From NCBI GenBank assembly GCA_964416315.1, contig CAYQDR010000156.1, forward strand, positions 1 to 10,027: a DNA stretch of 10,027 nucleotides. Reading direction: 5' to 3'. Every line of letters starts with the position of its first letter. The stretch's first letter is position 1. A program made the translations under genes and the position numbers. Source of the DNA: CAYQDR01 sp964416315 (GTDB lineage: Bacteria; Methylomirabilota; Methylomirabilia; Rokubacteriales; DASRDR01). Positions 1-5,565 of this stretch are shown here, one piece after another. Below the pieces are notes generated by a model, which searched no databases, was not told the DNA's origin, and was given only the letters and a program-made list of their open reading frames with translations.

Positions 1-2
1 CG

Positions 3-116
3 CCGACCACGGCGGGCTGGATGGCGTACGCGCGCTGCCTCCGGCGGCTCGCGCGACGGCGGCGCGTCTCGCTCCGGACGCTCGACAAGGCACTCTGGCT
101 CGTCGGAGGACGCTGA
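3..116 (+). CDS. 3' end of an unrecognised gene (partial)
   Basis: An open frame enters from the left edge and ends at TGA 114-116. The visible 37 residues are basic and finish with a stretch reading SLRTLDKALWLVGGR. The tail is Arg-rich, with an LRRLARRRRVSLRTLDKALW pattern that could be a short terminal helix pair. Codon use is G/C at third positions, like the real genes here. I do not recognise the family from this tail alone. It is followed within 25 nt by the palindrome at 141-157, which could end its transcript as well as serve the next gene's promoter. Confidence 0.45.
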   Translation, partial: PTTAGWMAYARCLRRLARRRRVSLRTLDKALWLVGGR

Positions 117-140
117 GCCCCGTCTCCTCACCGCGACCCT

Positions 141-157
141 CTCCCCCGTTGGGGGAG
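141..157. repeat. C5/G5 palindrome upstream of the lyase-like gene
   Basis: CTCCCCC (141-147) and GGGGGAG (151-157) form a perfect 7-bp inverted repeat around GTT. It overlaps the -35 zone of the promoter proposed for the next gene. A sister copy with a 10-bp stem lies at 7084-7107 in the same relative place before the CoA-transferase gene. CCCTCTCCCC...GGGGAGAGGG-type palindromes are common dispersed intergenic elements in GC-rich bacteria, so this could be such a repeat, an operator, or a terminator for the gene ending at 116. Confidence 0.6.
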
Positions 158-177
158 CGAGGGAAGTAGGCTATCCT
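149..177 (+). promoter_or_regulatory. Putative promoter of the lyase-like gene
   Basis: TTGGGG (149-154), a 17-bp spacer, then TATCCT (172-177) form a sigma70-like promoter with a weak -35. The ATG at 187 is only 9 nt after the -10, so the transcript would start at or next to the start codon. The -35 lies inside the right arm of the palindrome. GAGGG at 178-182 could act as a ribosome site only if transcription starts further upstream. Confidence 0.4.
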
Positions 178-186
178 GAGGGCGTC

Positions 187-1128
187 ATGAGCGGGCCCGC
201 CAACGTCGTGATCTGCGAGTGCTTCGCGCGCGACGGCCTCCAGAACGAAGACCGGTTCGTGCCGACCGATCTCAAGGTCCGCTTCCTCGACGCGGCGACC
301 GAGGCGGGCTTCCCGAAGATCGAGGCCGTGTCGTACGCCCACCCGAAGTACCTCCCGCAGTTCGCCGACACCGAAGAGGTGCTGAGGCGGATCCGCCGGA
401 AGCCCGGTGTCGCCTACCTCGGGCTCGTGCCGAACGAGCGGGGTCTCGACCGGTGCCTCGAGCACTGCGCGAAGGGGTACGGGCCCGACACGGTGAGCAC
501 GATCCTCTCGGCGTCCGAGCCGCACAACCAGGCGAACGTCAAGCGCACGATCGCCGAGTCCAGGGCCGAGATCGAGGCGATCTGCCGGCGGGCCCTGAAG
601 GAGGGCCTCCGCGTCATCGGCGGTATCGCGACATCGTTCGGCTGCCCGATCCAGGGGGATGTCCCGTGGGAGGACGTGGCCGCGCTGGCCGTGTGGTACG
701 CGGACCTCGGCGTCGAGGCGGTGCTCTTCGGCGACACGACCGGGGTCGCGAACCCGGTGCAGGTCGAGGCGTTCTTCGGCCGGCTGCGGGAGCGCGCCCC
801 GCAGCTCACGCCGATCGCCCACTTTCACGACACGCGCGGGGCCGCGCTGGCGAACTGTGCCGCGGCGCGGCGGGCCGGGGTGACCCAGTTCGACGCCTCG
901 GTCGGGGGCGTCGGCGGCCGGCCGAAGTTCACCGAGGGAAACTATCCCAAGATCCTGGGCTTCACGGGGAACGCCTGCACGGAGGATCTGGTGGCCATGC
1001 TCGAGGAGATGGGTGCCCGGACCGGGATCGACCTCGGCCGGCTCCTCGACCTGGGCCGCTTCGCCGAGCAGATCCTGGGCCGCGAGTTGAACTCGCACGT
1101 CGTCAAGACGGGCCTCGTCAAGCACTGA
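187..1128 (+). CDS. HMG-CoA lyase-like protein (DRE-TIM family), catalytic Cys replaced
   Basis: This 313-residue protein belongs to the DRE-TIM metallolyase family around 3-hydroxy-3-methylglutaryl-CoA lyase, whose members split an acyl-CoA into acetyl-CoA plus a keto acid. Residues 14-21 (ARDGLQNE) carry the Arg15-Asp16 pair, HFHDT at 212-216 gives the two metal His (212 and 214), and Asn262 in GFTGN followed by TEDL matches the Asn metal ligand. True HMG-CoA lyases have GGLGGCP with a catalytic Cys (Cys266 in human); here residues 240-246 read GGVGGRP, so Arg245 sits there. The loop to Asn262 is also 8 residues longer than in human (17 versus 9). The fold call is secure, but HMG-CoA lyase activity is doubtful; a different acyl-CoA aldol cleavage is an alternative. 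Length is normal (about 300). The start at ATG 187 fits the family N-terminus. A crotonase follows after 37 nt. Confidence 0.85.
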   Translation: MSGPANVVICECFARDGLQNEDRFVPTDLKVRFLDAATEAGFPKIEAVSYAHPKYLPQFADTEEVLRRIRRKPGVAYLGLVPNERGLDRCLEHCAKGYGPDTVSTILSASEPHNQANVKRTIAESRAEIEAICRRALKEGLRVIGGIATSFGCPIQGDVPWEDVAALAVWYADLGVEAVLFGDTTGVANPVQVEAFFGRLRERAPQLTPIAHFHDTRGAALANCAAARRAGVTQFDASVGGVGGRPKFTEGNYPKILGFTGNACTEDLVAMLEEMGARTGIDLGRLLDLGRFAEQILGRELNSHVVKTGLVKH

Positions 1129-1155
1129 CCGGGCACCGCCCCGGACCCGCCTCGC

Positions 1156-1162
1156 GGGAGGG
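1156..1162 (+). promoter_or_regulatory. Ribosome binding site of crotonase 1
   Basis: GGGAGGG lies 3 nt before ATG 1166. It supports that start and suggests translation from the same message as the lyase-like gene. Confidence 0.55.
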
Positions 1163-1165
1163 ATT

Positions 1166-1954
1166 ATGCCGATCCGGTACGAGCAGCAGGACCGCGTCGT
1201 GACCATCACCATCGACCGCCCCGAGGCGATGAACGCGATCGACCCCGAAACCCACAGCGAGCTGATCGACGCCTGGGTCCGCTTCCGCGACGACCCGGAG
1301 GCGTGGGTCGCCATCCTCACCGGCGCCGGGGACAAGGCGTTCTCCGCCGGCGCCGACCTGAAGAAGATGATCCCCCAGGCGTTTGCCGCCGCCGGTCCGC
1401 GCCGGGGCCGGGGACATAACGACTATGGCCTCGGGGGGATCACGCGCGGGCTCGAGATCTGGAAGCCGATGATCGCGGCGGTGAACGGATACGCGCTCGC
1501 CGGCGGCCTCGAGCAGGTGCTGGCGTGCGACCTCCGGGTGGCGGCCGAGCACGCCGTGTTCGGGCTCACCGAGGTGCGGTGGGCGATCATGCCGGGGGCG
1601 GGCGGAACGCAACGGCTGCCGCGCGCGGTCCCGCTCGCGAAGGCGATGGAGCTGATCCTCATGGCCGAGACCATCCCCGCCCAGGAGGCGTACCGGCTCG
1701 GGCTCGTGAACGCGGTCGTGCCCCTGGCGGAGCTGATGCCGACGGCGCGCCGGTGGGCCCAGACGATCTGCGAGCGCGGGCCGCTGGCGGTGCGCGCGGC
1801 GAAAGAGGCGGTGATCCGCGGGCTGTCGCTCCCGCTGGCCGACGGGCTCAGGCTCGAGGCGTTCCTGTCGGGGACGCTTCGCGGGACGGAGGACGCGATC
1901 GAGGGGCCGAAGGCCTTCGCCGAGAAGCGGAAGCCGGTCTTCAAGGCGCGCTGA
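1166..1954 (+). CDS. Enoyl-CoA hydratase/isomerase family protein (crotonase 1)
   Basis: This is a 262-residue crotonase-fold enzyme, expected to act on CoA thioesters in the cytoplasm. The N-terminal VVTITIDRPEAMNAI, the oxyanion-hole strand AFSAGADLKK, and ALAGGLE...CDLRVA are all present. Glu116 (AGGLE) and Glu136 (GLTE) are 20 residues apart, matching Glu144 and Glu164 of rat mitochondrial hydratase. The PGAGGTQRLPR loop is intact, so hydratase chemistry is plausible. A 20-odd-residue Arg/Gly-rich stretch after the first oxyanion segment (around 72-92) is longer than usual. The C-terminus ends in the usual FAEKRKPVFK. It lies between the lyase-like gene (37 nt upstream) and the Nudix gene (9 nt downstream), so it is probably co-transcribed. 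The substrate is unknown; methylglutaconyl-CoA would be attractive only if the neighbouring lyase really acts on HMG-CoA. Confidence 0.9.
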   Translation: MPIRYEQQDRVVTITIDRPEAMNAIDPETHSELIDAWVRFRDDPEAWVAILTGAGDKAFSAGADLKKMIPQAFAAAGPRRGRGHNDYGLGGITRGLEIWKPMIAAVNGYALAGGLEQVLACDLRVAAEHAVFGLTEVRWAIMPGAGGTQRLPRAVPLAKAMELILMAETIPAQEAYRLGLVNAVVPLAELMPTARRWAQTICERGPLAVRAAKEAVIRGLSLPLADGLRLEAFLSGTLRGTEDAIEGPKAFAEKRKPVFKAR

Positions 1955-1963
1955 GGCGCTTCG

Positions 1964-2569
1964 GTGGTGGAGCTGGATCTCGAGAGCCTCCGGGCGCGGC
2001 TCCTCGCGGCGCTCGAGGGACGGAGGCGGCGCGCAGTCGAGCCGGGCACATGCGTGCCCGCGGCCGTGCTGGTCCTCTTCGTGTACCGCGACGGCGAGCC
2101 CCGGCTGGTCTTCACCAAGAAGACGGGCGACGTCCCGCACCACCAGGGGCAGTTCTCGTTCCCCGGCGGGGTCGTGGAGCGCGCCGATGCCTCGCGCGTC
2201 GAGACGGCGCTCCGCGAGGCGGGCGAGGAGATCGGGCTCGACGCCGGGAACGTGGACGTGCTGGGCATGCTCGACGATGTCCCGACGGGCACCTCCCGGT
2301 TCGTGATCACCCCGGTCGTGGCGCTCGCCCGCGGGGCCCCGGCGCTCCGGGCGGACGGCCGGGAGATCGAGCGGATCCTCGAGGTCCCGCTCCGCCGCCT
2401 GCTGGACCCCGCGAGCTTCCGTCAGGAGCTCTGGGAGCGGGACGGCGCCCTCCACCCGGTCCTCTTCTACACCTACGGTGACGACGTCGTGTGGGGCGTG
2501 ACGGCACGGATCCTCCGGGGTCTCCTCGACCTCCTGGGCACGCCGGAGCCCCGCACGGTGACGGAATGA
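1964..2569 (+). CDS. Nudix hydrolase, CoA diphosphatase type (NUDT7/8, NudL-like)
   Basis: This is a 201-residue Nudix protein. Residues 48-69 match the CoA-pyrophosphatase signature (L..T.., then HQGQFSFPGG), and the Nudix catalytic helix REAGEEIGL is at 84-92 with TALRE just before it. As in E. coli NudL, the spacing between PGG and REAGEE is one residue longer than the textbook Nudix box. Family members cut CoA or acyl-CoA to 3',5'-ADP and (acyl-)phosphopantetheine with Mg or Mn, which fits a neighbourhood of acyl-CoA enzymes and suggests control of CoA pools. The start is GTG 1964 (GTG 1967 also possible), 9 nt after the crotonase stop, so translational coupling is likely. No signal peptide or membrane segment is seen. 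Confidence 0.88.
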   Translation: MVELDLESLRARLLAALEGRRRRAVEPGTCVPAAVLVLFVYRDGEPRLVFTKKTGDVPHHQGQFSFPGGVVERADASRVETALREAGEEIGLDAGNVDVLGMLDDVPTGTSRFVITPVVALARGAPALRADGREIERILEVPLRRLLDPASFRQELWERDGALHPVLFYTYGDDVVWGVTARILRGLLDLLGTPEPRTVTE

Positions 2570-2610
2570 GCCAGTCGCGTCGCCATCGGCACACGTTCAG
2601 CTCAACCCAG

Positions 2611-2655
2611 GTGGGGGGGGTGTGGGGGGCGGAGTGGTTGGGACTCCCCCCCCAC
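2611..2655 (+). repeat. G8/C8 inverted repeat with G-rich loop before crotonase 2
   Basis: GTGGGGGGGG (2611-2620) and CCCCCCCCAC (2646-2655) are exact reverse complements, giving a 10-bp stem around a 25-nt loop that itself contains G6 (2624-2629) and GGG. The C-tract occupies the place where a Shine-Dalgarno site for ATG 2661 would be. No U-tract follows, so it is not a classical terminator. The strand could also fold as a G-quadruplex, and both homopolymers are prone to slippage. Confidence 0.7.
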
Positions 2656-2660
2656 GTGGA

Positions 2661-3443
2661 ATGACGTACGAGGCGCTCCTCGTGGAGGTCCGCGACGGCG
2701 TCGGCACGATCACGCTGAACCGCCCCGAGGCGCGGAACGCCCTGAACCGGACGGTCATCCGCGAGCTCGGGGAAGCGCTCGCCGCCCTCGAGGCGGACCC
2801 GGGCGCCCGCGCCCTCGTCCTGCGGGGCGCGGGGGAGCGGGCGTTCTGCGCCGGCGCCGACCTCAAGGGCTCGTTCCAGCCCGGCCCGATCCTCGAGGCG
2901 CGGGAGCAGTACGCGGGACTCGCGCGGATCCTCGAGGCGATCCCGCGCATGCGGACGCCGGTCATCGGCCAGGTCCACGGCTACGCCCTGGCGGGCGGCT
3001 GCGGGCTGGCGGCGGCGTGCGACGTCGTCATCGCCGCCGAGGACGCGGTCTTCGGGCTCCCCGAGATCAAGCTCGGGCTGCTCCCGCTCATGGTGATGGC
3101 CCCGATTCTCCGGGCGGCGTCCCCGAAGCGCGTCCTCCAGATGGTCCTCTCGGGGGCGGAGCTGCCGGCGCGGGAGGCCCTCCAGATCGGGCTCGTCAGC
3201 CAGGTCGTGCCGCGGGCGGAGCTCGAGGCGACGGTGCAGGGGCTCGCGCGGACCCTGGCCGGGTATAGCCCGGCCGCGCTCGCCATCGCGAAGGAGGCCT
3301 TCTACACGACGCTCGAGCTCGAGTACACGAAGGCCCTGCCCTACCTCCGCGATCTCCTCACGATCATCGCGGGCTCCGAAGACGCCCAGGAGGGGATCGC
3401 CGCGTTCCTCGAGAAGCGCCCGCCCCGCTGGACGGGGCGCTGA
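2661..3443 (+). CDS. Crotonase-family protein lacking one catalytic Glu (crotonase 2)
   Basis: From ATG 2661 the protein has 260 residues, the same length as crotonase 3, whose N-terminus MAYETLLVE aligns with MTYEALLVE here. This favours ATG 2661 over GTG 2622, which would add 13 Gly/Pro-rich residues. Oxyanion segments AFCAGADLKG and YALAGGCG are present. At the position of rat hydratase Glu144 there is Gly115, while Glu135 (GLPE, 20 residues on) is kept. The usual PGxGGTQRLPR loop is replaced by a hydrophobic LLPLMVMAPILR stretch. A single conserved Glu is typical of enoyl-CoA isomerases and other non-hydratase crotonases, so classical hydratase activity is unlikely. The C-terminus KRPPRWTGR parallels crotonase 3. 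No ribosome site lies at normal spacing. It follows the Nudix gene after 91 nt containing the G8/C8 stem. Confidence 0.88.
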   Translation: MTYEALLVEVRDGVGTITLNRPEARNALNRTVIRELGEALAALEADPGARALVLRGAGERAFCAGADLKGSFQPGPILEAREQYAGLARILEAIPRMRTPVIGQVHGYALAGGCGLAAACDVVIAAEDAVFGLPEIKLGLLPLMVMAPILRAASPKRVLQMVLSGAELPAREALQIGLVSQVVPRAELEATVQGLARTLAGYSPAALAIAKEAFYTTLELEYTKALPYLRDLLTIIAGSEDAQEGIAAFLEKRPPRWTGR

Positions 3444-3583
3444 TCCCCCTCAGGAGGGAATGGGCAGGATGAGCGGGCCGCGCCGTCGGAGGGTAAATCA
3501 AGAGGCTCTTCGTGTGGGTTCGACGAGGTAGACTGGCCGACGCTCCAATCGCCGCAGTCCCCGGAGGCCCGAAGGAGGCCGGT

Positions 3584-3615
3584 GCGGTCCGCTCAGGGCC
3601 CAGGGCCGCCTTTTT
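3584..3615 (+). terminator. Intrinsic terminator candidate after crotonase 2
   Basis: GCGGTCC (3584-3590) pairs with GGGCCGC (3603-3609) through six Watson-Crick pairs and one G-U around a 12-nt loop. C and then TTTTT (3611-3615) follow directly. It lies 140 nt after the crotonase 2 stop and would end the left-hand acyl-CoA transcript. This is the best classical terminator in the window. Confidence 0.55.
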
Positions 3616-3618
3616 CGC

Positions 3619-3646
3619 TTGACAGGGTTTCGGCCGGGGGTCTGAT
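3619..3646 (+). promoter_or_regulatory. TTGACA promoter candidate
   Basis: A perfect TTGACA (3619-3624), a 16-bp spacer and TCTGAT (3641-3646, 4 of 6 consensus) lie just after the terminator. If used, the message would have a leader of about 165 nt before ATG 3819, including the 3722-3737 palindrome. A second -10 element at 3790-3798 is an alternative. Confidence 0.4.
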
Positions 3647-3721
3647 CGCGGTCGCGGCATCAACCGCCAGTCCCGCCCAGCGGCCCGCCCCCGGCCCGTC
3701 GCGCCGTGCTTGGCCAGCGCC

Positions 3722-3737
3722 GAACCGAAAACGGTTC
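3722..3737. promoter_or_regulatory. 16-bp palindrome, possible operator
   Basis: GAACCG AAAA CGGTTC is a perfect 6-bp inverted repeat around A4, in an unusually A-rich patch for this DNA. It lies between the two promoter candidates of the HNH gene, where a repressor could bind. As RNA it is a short hairpin without a U-tract, so a terminator is less likely. No regulator is encoded nearby. Confidence 0.4.
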
Positions 3738-3789
3738 CCGCCCTCACGATCTCCGATCCTGGGGCCTGCCAGGTCGCCCGAACATCGCG

Positions 3790-3798
3790 TGGTAGAGT
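3790..3798 (+). promoter_or_regulatory. Extended -10 element before the HNH gene
   Basis: TGG-TAGAGT fits the TGn extended -10 pattern also seen before sppA, the CoA-transferase gene and the SDR gene. Transcription would start near 3805, leaving a leader of about 14 nt that keeps the strong AAGGAGG ribosome site (3805-3811). No convincing -35 is seen at normal spacing. Confidence 0.35.
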
Positions 3799-3818
3799 CC
3801 GCGCAAGGAGGAGCGACC

Positions 3819-5177
3819 ATGCCCCATGCCACGGCTTTCGTGCCATCGCCGCTCGCGGCGGACCTCGACCAGCTCGGCGACGAGATCGCCACGCTCTCGG
3901 CCCACCTCGACGCCGCCACTGCCGAGTTGCTGAGCTTGCTCCGCGAGTTCGACGCGCGGGGCGGCTGGGCGGCGCACGGCTGCCGCTCCTGCGCGGAGTG
4001 GCTGAGCTGGCGCGTGGGGCTCGACCCCGGGGCAGCCCGGGAGCGGGTGCGGGTGGCGCGGGCGCTGGGCGCCCTGCCGCAGCTGGCCGCGGCCCTGGCC
4101 CGGGGGGAGCTGTCCTACGCGAAGGTCCGGGCCCTCACGCGCGTGGCCACCCCGGACACGGAAGCGCGCCTCCTGGCCGTGGGGCGGGCGGGGACGGCGG
4201 CCCACGTGGAGCGGATCGTGCGGGCCTGGCGGCGGGTAGACCGGCTGGCGGAGACGCAAGAGGCCGAGGCGCGCCACGCGCGGCGGTCGCTGCAGGTGTA
4301 TCCGGACGAGGACGGGATGTGGGTCGTGCGGGGGCGGCTCGAGCCAGAGGCAGGAGCCATGCTGGTGCGGGCGCTCGAGGCGGGGCGGGAGGCGTTGTAC
4401 CAGCGGCGGCAGGCCACGCAGATGCCGGACCAGGCCGAGGCGGAGCCGCCGACGCCCGGCCAGCAGCAGGCCGACGCCCTCGCGCTGGTGGCGGAGACGG
4501 CGCTTCAGCACGGCCTCGACCCCGACCCGGGGCACGAGCGGTACCAGGTGGTCGTCCACGTGGACGCCGCCGCGCTGGCCGACCCCGAGCAGCCCGGGCA
4601 GTCCGCCCTCGAGGACGGCGTCGGCGTTTCCGCGGGAACGTCCCGCCGCCTGGCCTGTGACGCGACCCGGGTGGTGCTGCGGCACTCCGGCGAGGGCGAG
4701 GTGCTCGACGTGGGGCGGCGGACGCGGGCGATTCCGCCGGCGCTCCGGCGGGAGCTCCAGGCGCGGGACCGCGGGTGCCGCTTCCCGGGCTGCGGGGTGC
4801 GCCACGCCCAGGGGCACCACATCCATCATTGGGTGAACGGCGGCCCCACCCGGCTCGACAACCTGGCGCTCCTCTGCCGGCGCCATCACCGGGCCGTGCA
4901 CGAGGAGGGGTACCGGGTCGAGCGCGGCGCCGACGGCACGCTGCGCTTCAGCCGGCCGGATGGGCGGCCGATTCCCGAGGTGCCGCGGGCGCCGGCGGTC
5001 CCGGGCGACCCGACCGACGCGCTGGTCGCGACCCACCGGGCGCGCGGGCTCGCGATCGACGCGCGGACGGGGTGCCCGAGCTGGCTCGGCGAGCGGCTCG
5101 ACCTCGCCTGGGCGATCGGGGTCCTGCATCCGGCGGCCCAACCGGCCGCGTCCCAGCTCGCCGGCCGCTTCCCCTGA
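3819..5177 (+). CDS. DUF222 domain protein with C-terminal HNH endonuclease motif
   Basis: This is a 452-residue protein of the DUF222-HNH (REP13E12-like) type. The N-terminal two-thirds is the helical DUF222 region, with typical CAEWLSWRVGLDPGAARERV and LPQLAAALARGELSYAKVRAL segments (about 50-110). The nuclease motif is complete: Cys320 and Cys325 (CRFPGC), His333-His334-x-His336-His337-Trp338, Asn348 in LDNLALLC, and Cys353-x-x-His356-His357. It is probably a metal-dependent DNA nuclease; its biological role is not established, and related copies occur in repeated sets in actinobacteria. ATG 3819 is chosen because AAGGAGG lies at ideal distance, and the 79-residue upstream extension is low-complexity. 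After the HNH motif a 95-residue tail ends in Pro/Ala-rich sequence. It stands alone, between a terminator and a hairpin cluster, and interrupts two acyl-CoA gene blocks. Base use is like its neighbours, so any insertion is not recent. Confidence 0.88.
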   Translation: MPHATAFVPSPLAADLDQLGDEIATLSAHLDAATAELLSLLREFDARGGWAAHGCRSCAEWLSWRVGLDPGAARERVRVARALGALPQLAAALARGELSYAKVRALTRVATPDTEARLLAVGRAGTAAHVERIVRAWRRVDRLAETQEAEARHARRSLQVYPDEDGMWVVRGRLEPEAGAMLVRALEAGREALYQRRQATQMPDQAEAEPPTPGQQQADALALVAETALQHGLDPDPGHERYQVVVHVDAAALADPEQPGQSALEDGVGVSAGTSRRLACDATRVVLRHSGEGEVLDVGRRTRAIPPALRRELQARDRGCRFPGCGVRHAQGHHIHHWVNGGPTRLDNLALLCRRHHRAVHEEGYRVERGADGTLRFSRPDGRPIPEVPRAPAVPGDPTDALVATHRARGLAIDARTGCPSWLGERLDLAWAIGVLHPAAQPAASQLAGRFP

Positions 5178-5324
5178 GCACCCCGTTTCCGGGACGGTGT
5201 CAGGGGCTCTCCCCGGCCACCATGGATGGGAGGAGCCGGCGAACGCTGGTCCGGGAGCGCTCGAGTCGGAGCAGAGATCGAGCTACTGCCTATCCCATAC
5301 GATTCCCGGAAGAGGAAACCGAGA

Positions 5325-5371
5325 AGGGCGGCAGGCGATCCCCGACCGAGTCCGTCAGGGCCTGCCGCCCT
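5325..5371. terminator. 12-bp perfect hairpin
   Basis: AGGGCGGCAGGC (5325-5336) and GCCTGCCGCCCT (5360-5371) are exact reverse complements around a 23-nt loop. There is no T-tract on either side, so a Rho-independent terminator of the classical kind is not proven. Its position between convergent genes favours a transcription stop or RNA-stabilising element. Confidence 0.4.
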
Positions 5372-5400
5372 CGACGCGCCTAGGCCCTCGGGACGTGTTT

Positions 5401-5422
5401 GCGGTCCCTTTCCGGGGACCGC
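5401..5422. terminator. 8-bp hairpin with 6-nt loop
   Basis: GCGGTCCC (5401-5408) pairs with GGGACCGC (5415-5422) around TTTCCG. It is compact and GC-rich, as in a terminator, but lacks a following T-tract on either strand. It lies 143 nt beyond the end of the DoxX-like gene and 29 nt past the 12-bp hairpin. Confidence 0.4.
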
Positions 5423-5565
5423 GTCCGGCGCTCGGGTCGGTGTCCGACTCCCGCAGGGCCAGTTCCACTCGTAGCACGCCCGGGAAAGCGGTGTCAAGGG
5501 CGGCTCACGTCGGCCGGGAGCCGGGCGGGCGTCGGATGGCGCCCGCGGCGAGCGGGGCGGCGCGC

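Larger units (their letters stand above)
3444..3818. other. Gene-poor leader before the DUF222-HNH gene
   Basis: These 375 bases hold no recognisable gene. They contain, in order: a doubtful 20-23-codon ORF (starts at 3460 or 3469, stop TAG 3529-3531) behind AGGAGGG at 3452-3458; a terminator-like hairpin (3584-3615); a TTGACA promoter candidate (3619-3646); a GAACCG-AAAA-CGGTTC palindrome (3722-3737); and an extended -10 element (3790-3798). An in-frame upstream extension of the HNH gene from GTG 3582 exists but would run through the terminator and promoter, so I treat it as non-coding. Confidence 0.6.
5178..5565. other. Convergent intergenic region with three hairpins
   Basis: These 388 bases separate the HNH gene (+) from the DoxX-like gene (-). 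No frame here looks coding: candidate ORFs are rich in Arg, Pro and Gly and lack family motifs. The stretch 5276-5325 is visibly less GC-rich than its surroundings. Hairpins follow at 5325-5371, 5401-5422 and 5436-5448. Bidirectional transcription stops are the simplest role; a small structured RNA is possible. Confidence 0.55.

Noticed and set aside
1118..2455. Minus-strand open frame of 445 codons opposite crotonase 1 and the Nudix gene
   Set aside because: Arg/Pro/Asp/His-rich composition without family motifs, caused by G/C third-position bias of the real plus-strand genes.
3509..3531. tRNA T-arm-like GGTTCGACG
   Set aside because: The stem partner and the conserved C after the T-loop are missing; no acceptor or anticodon arm can be built around it.
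3582..3818. 79-codon N-terminal extension of the HNH protein from GTG 3582
   Set aside because: Starts inside a terminator stem, runs through a promoter, is Pro/Ser-rich, and ATG 3819 has an ideal AAGGAGG.
3744..5141. Minus-strand open frame of 465 codons opposite the HNH gene
   Set aside because: The plus strand carries a complete DUF222-HNH protein with its own ribosome site; the antisense product is low-complexity.
5436..5480. tRNA 3'-half-like sequence GTCCGACTCCCGCAGGGCCA
   Set aside because: No proper T-loop, no matching acceptor stem upstream; a local GTCGG/CCGAC hairpin explains the resemblance.
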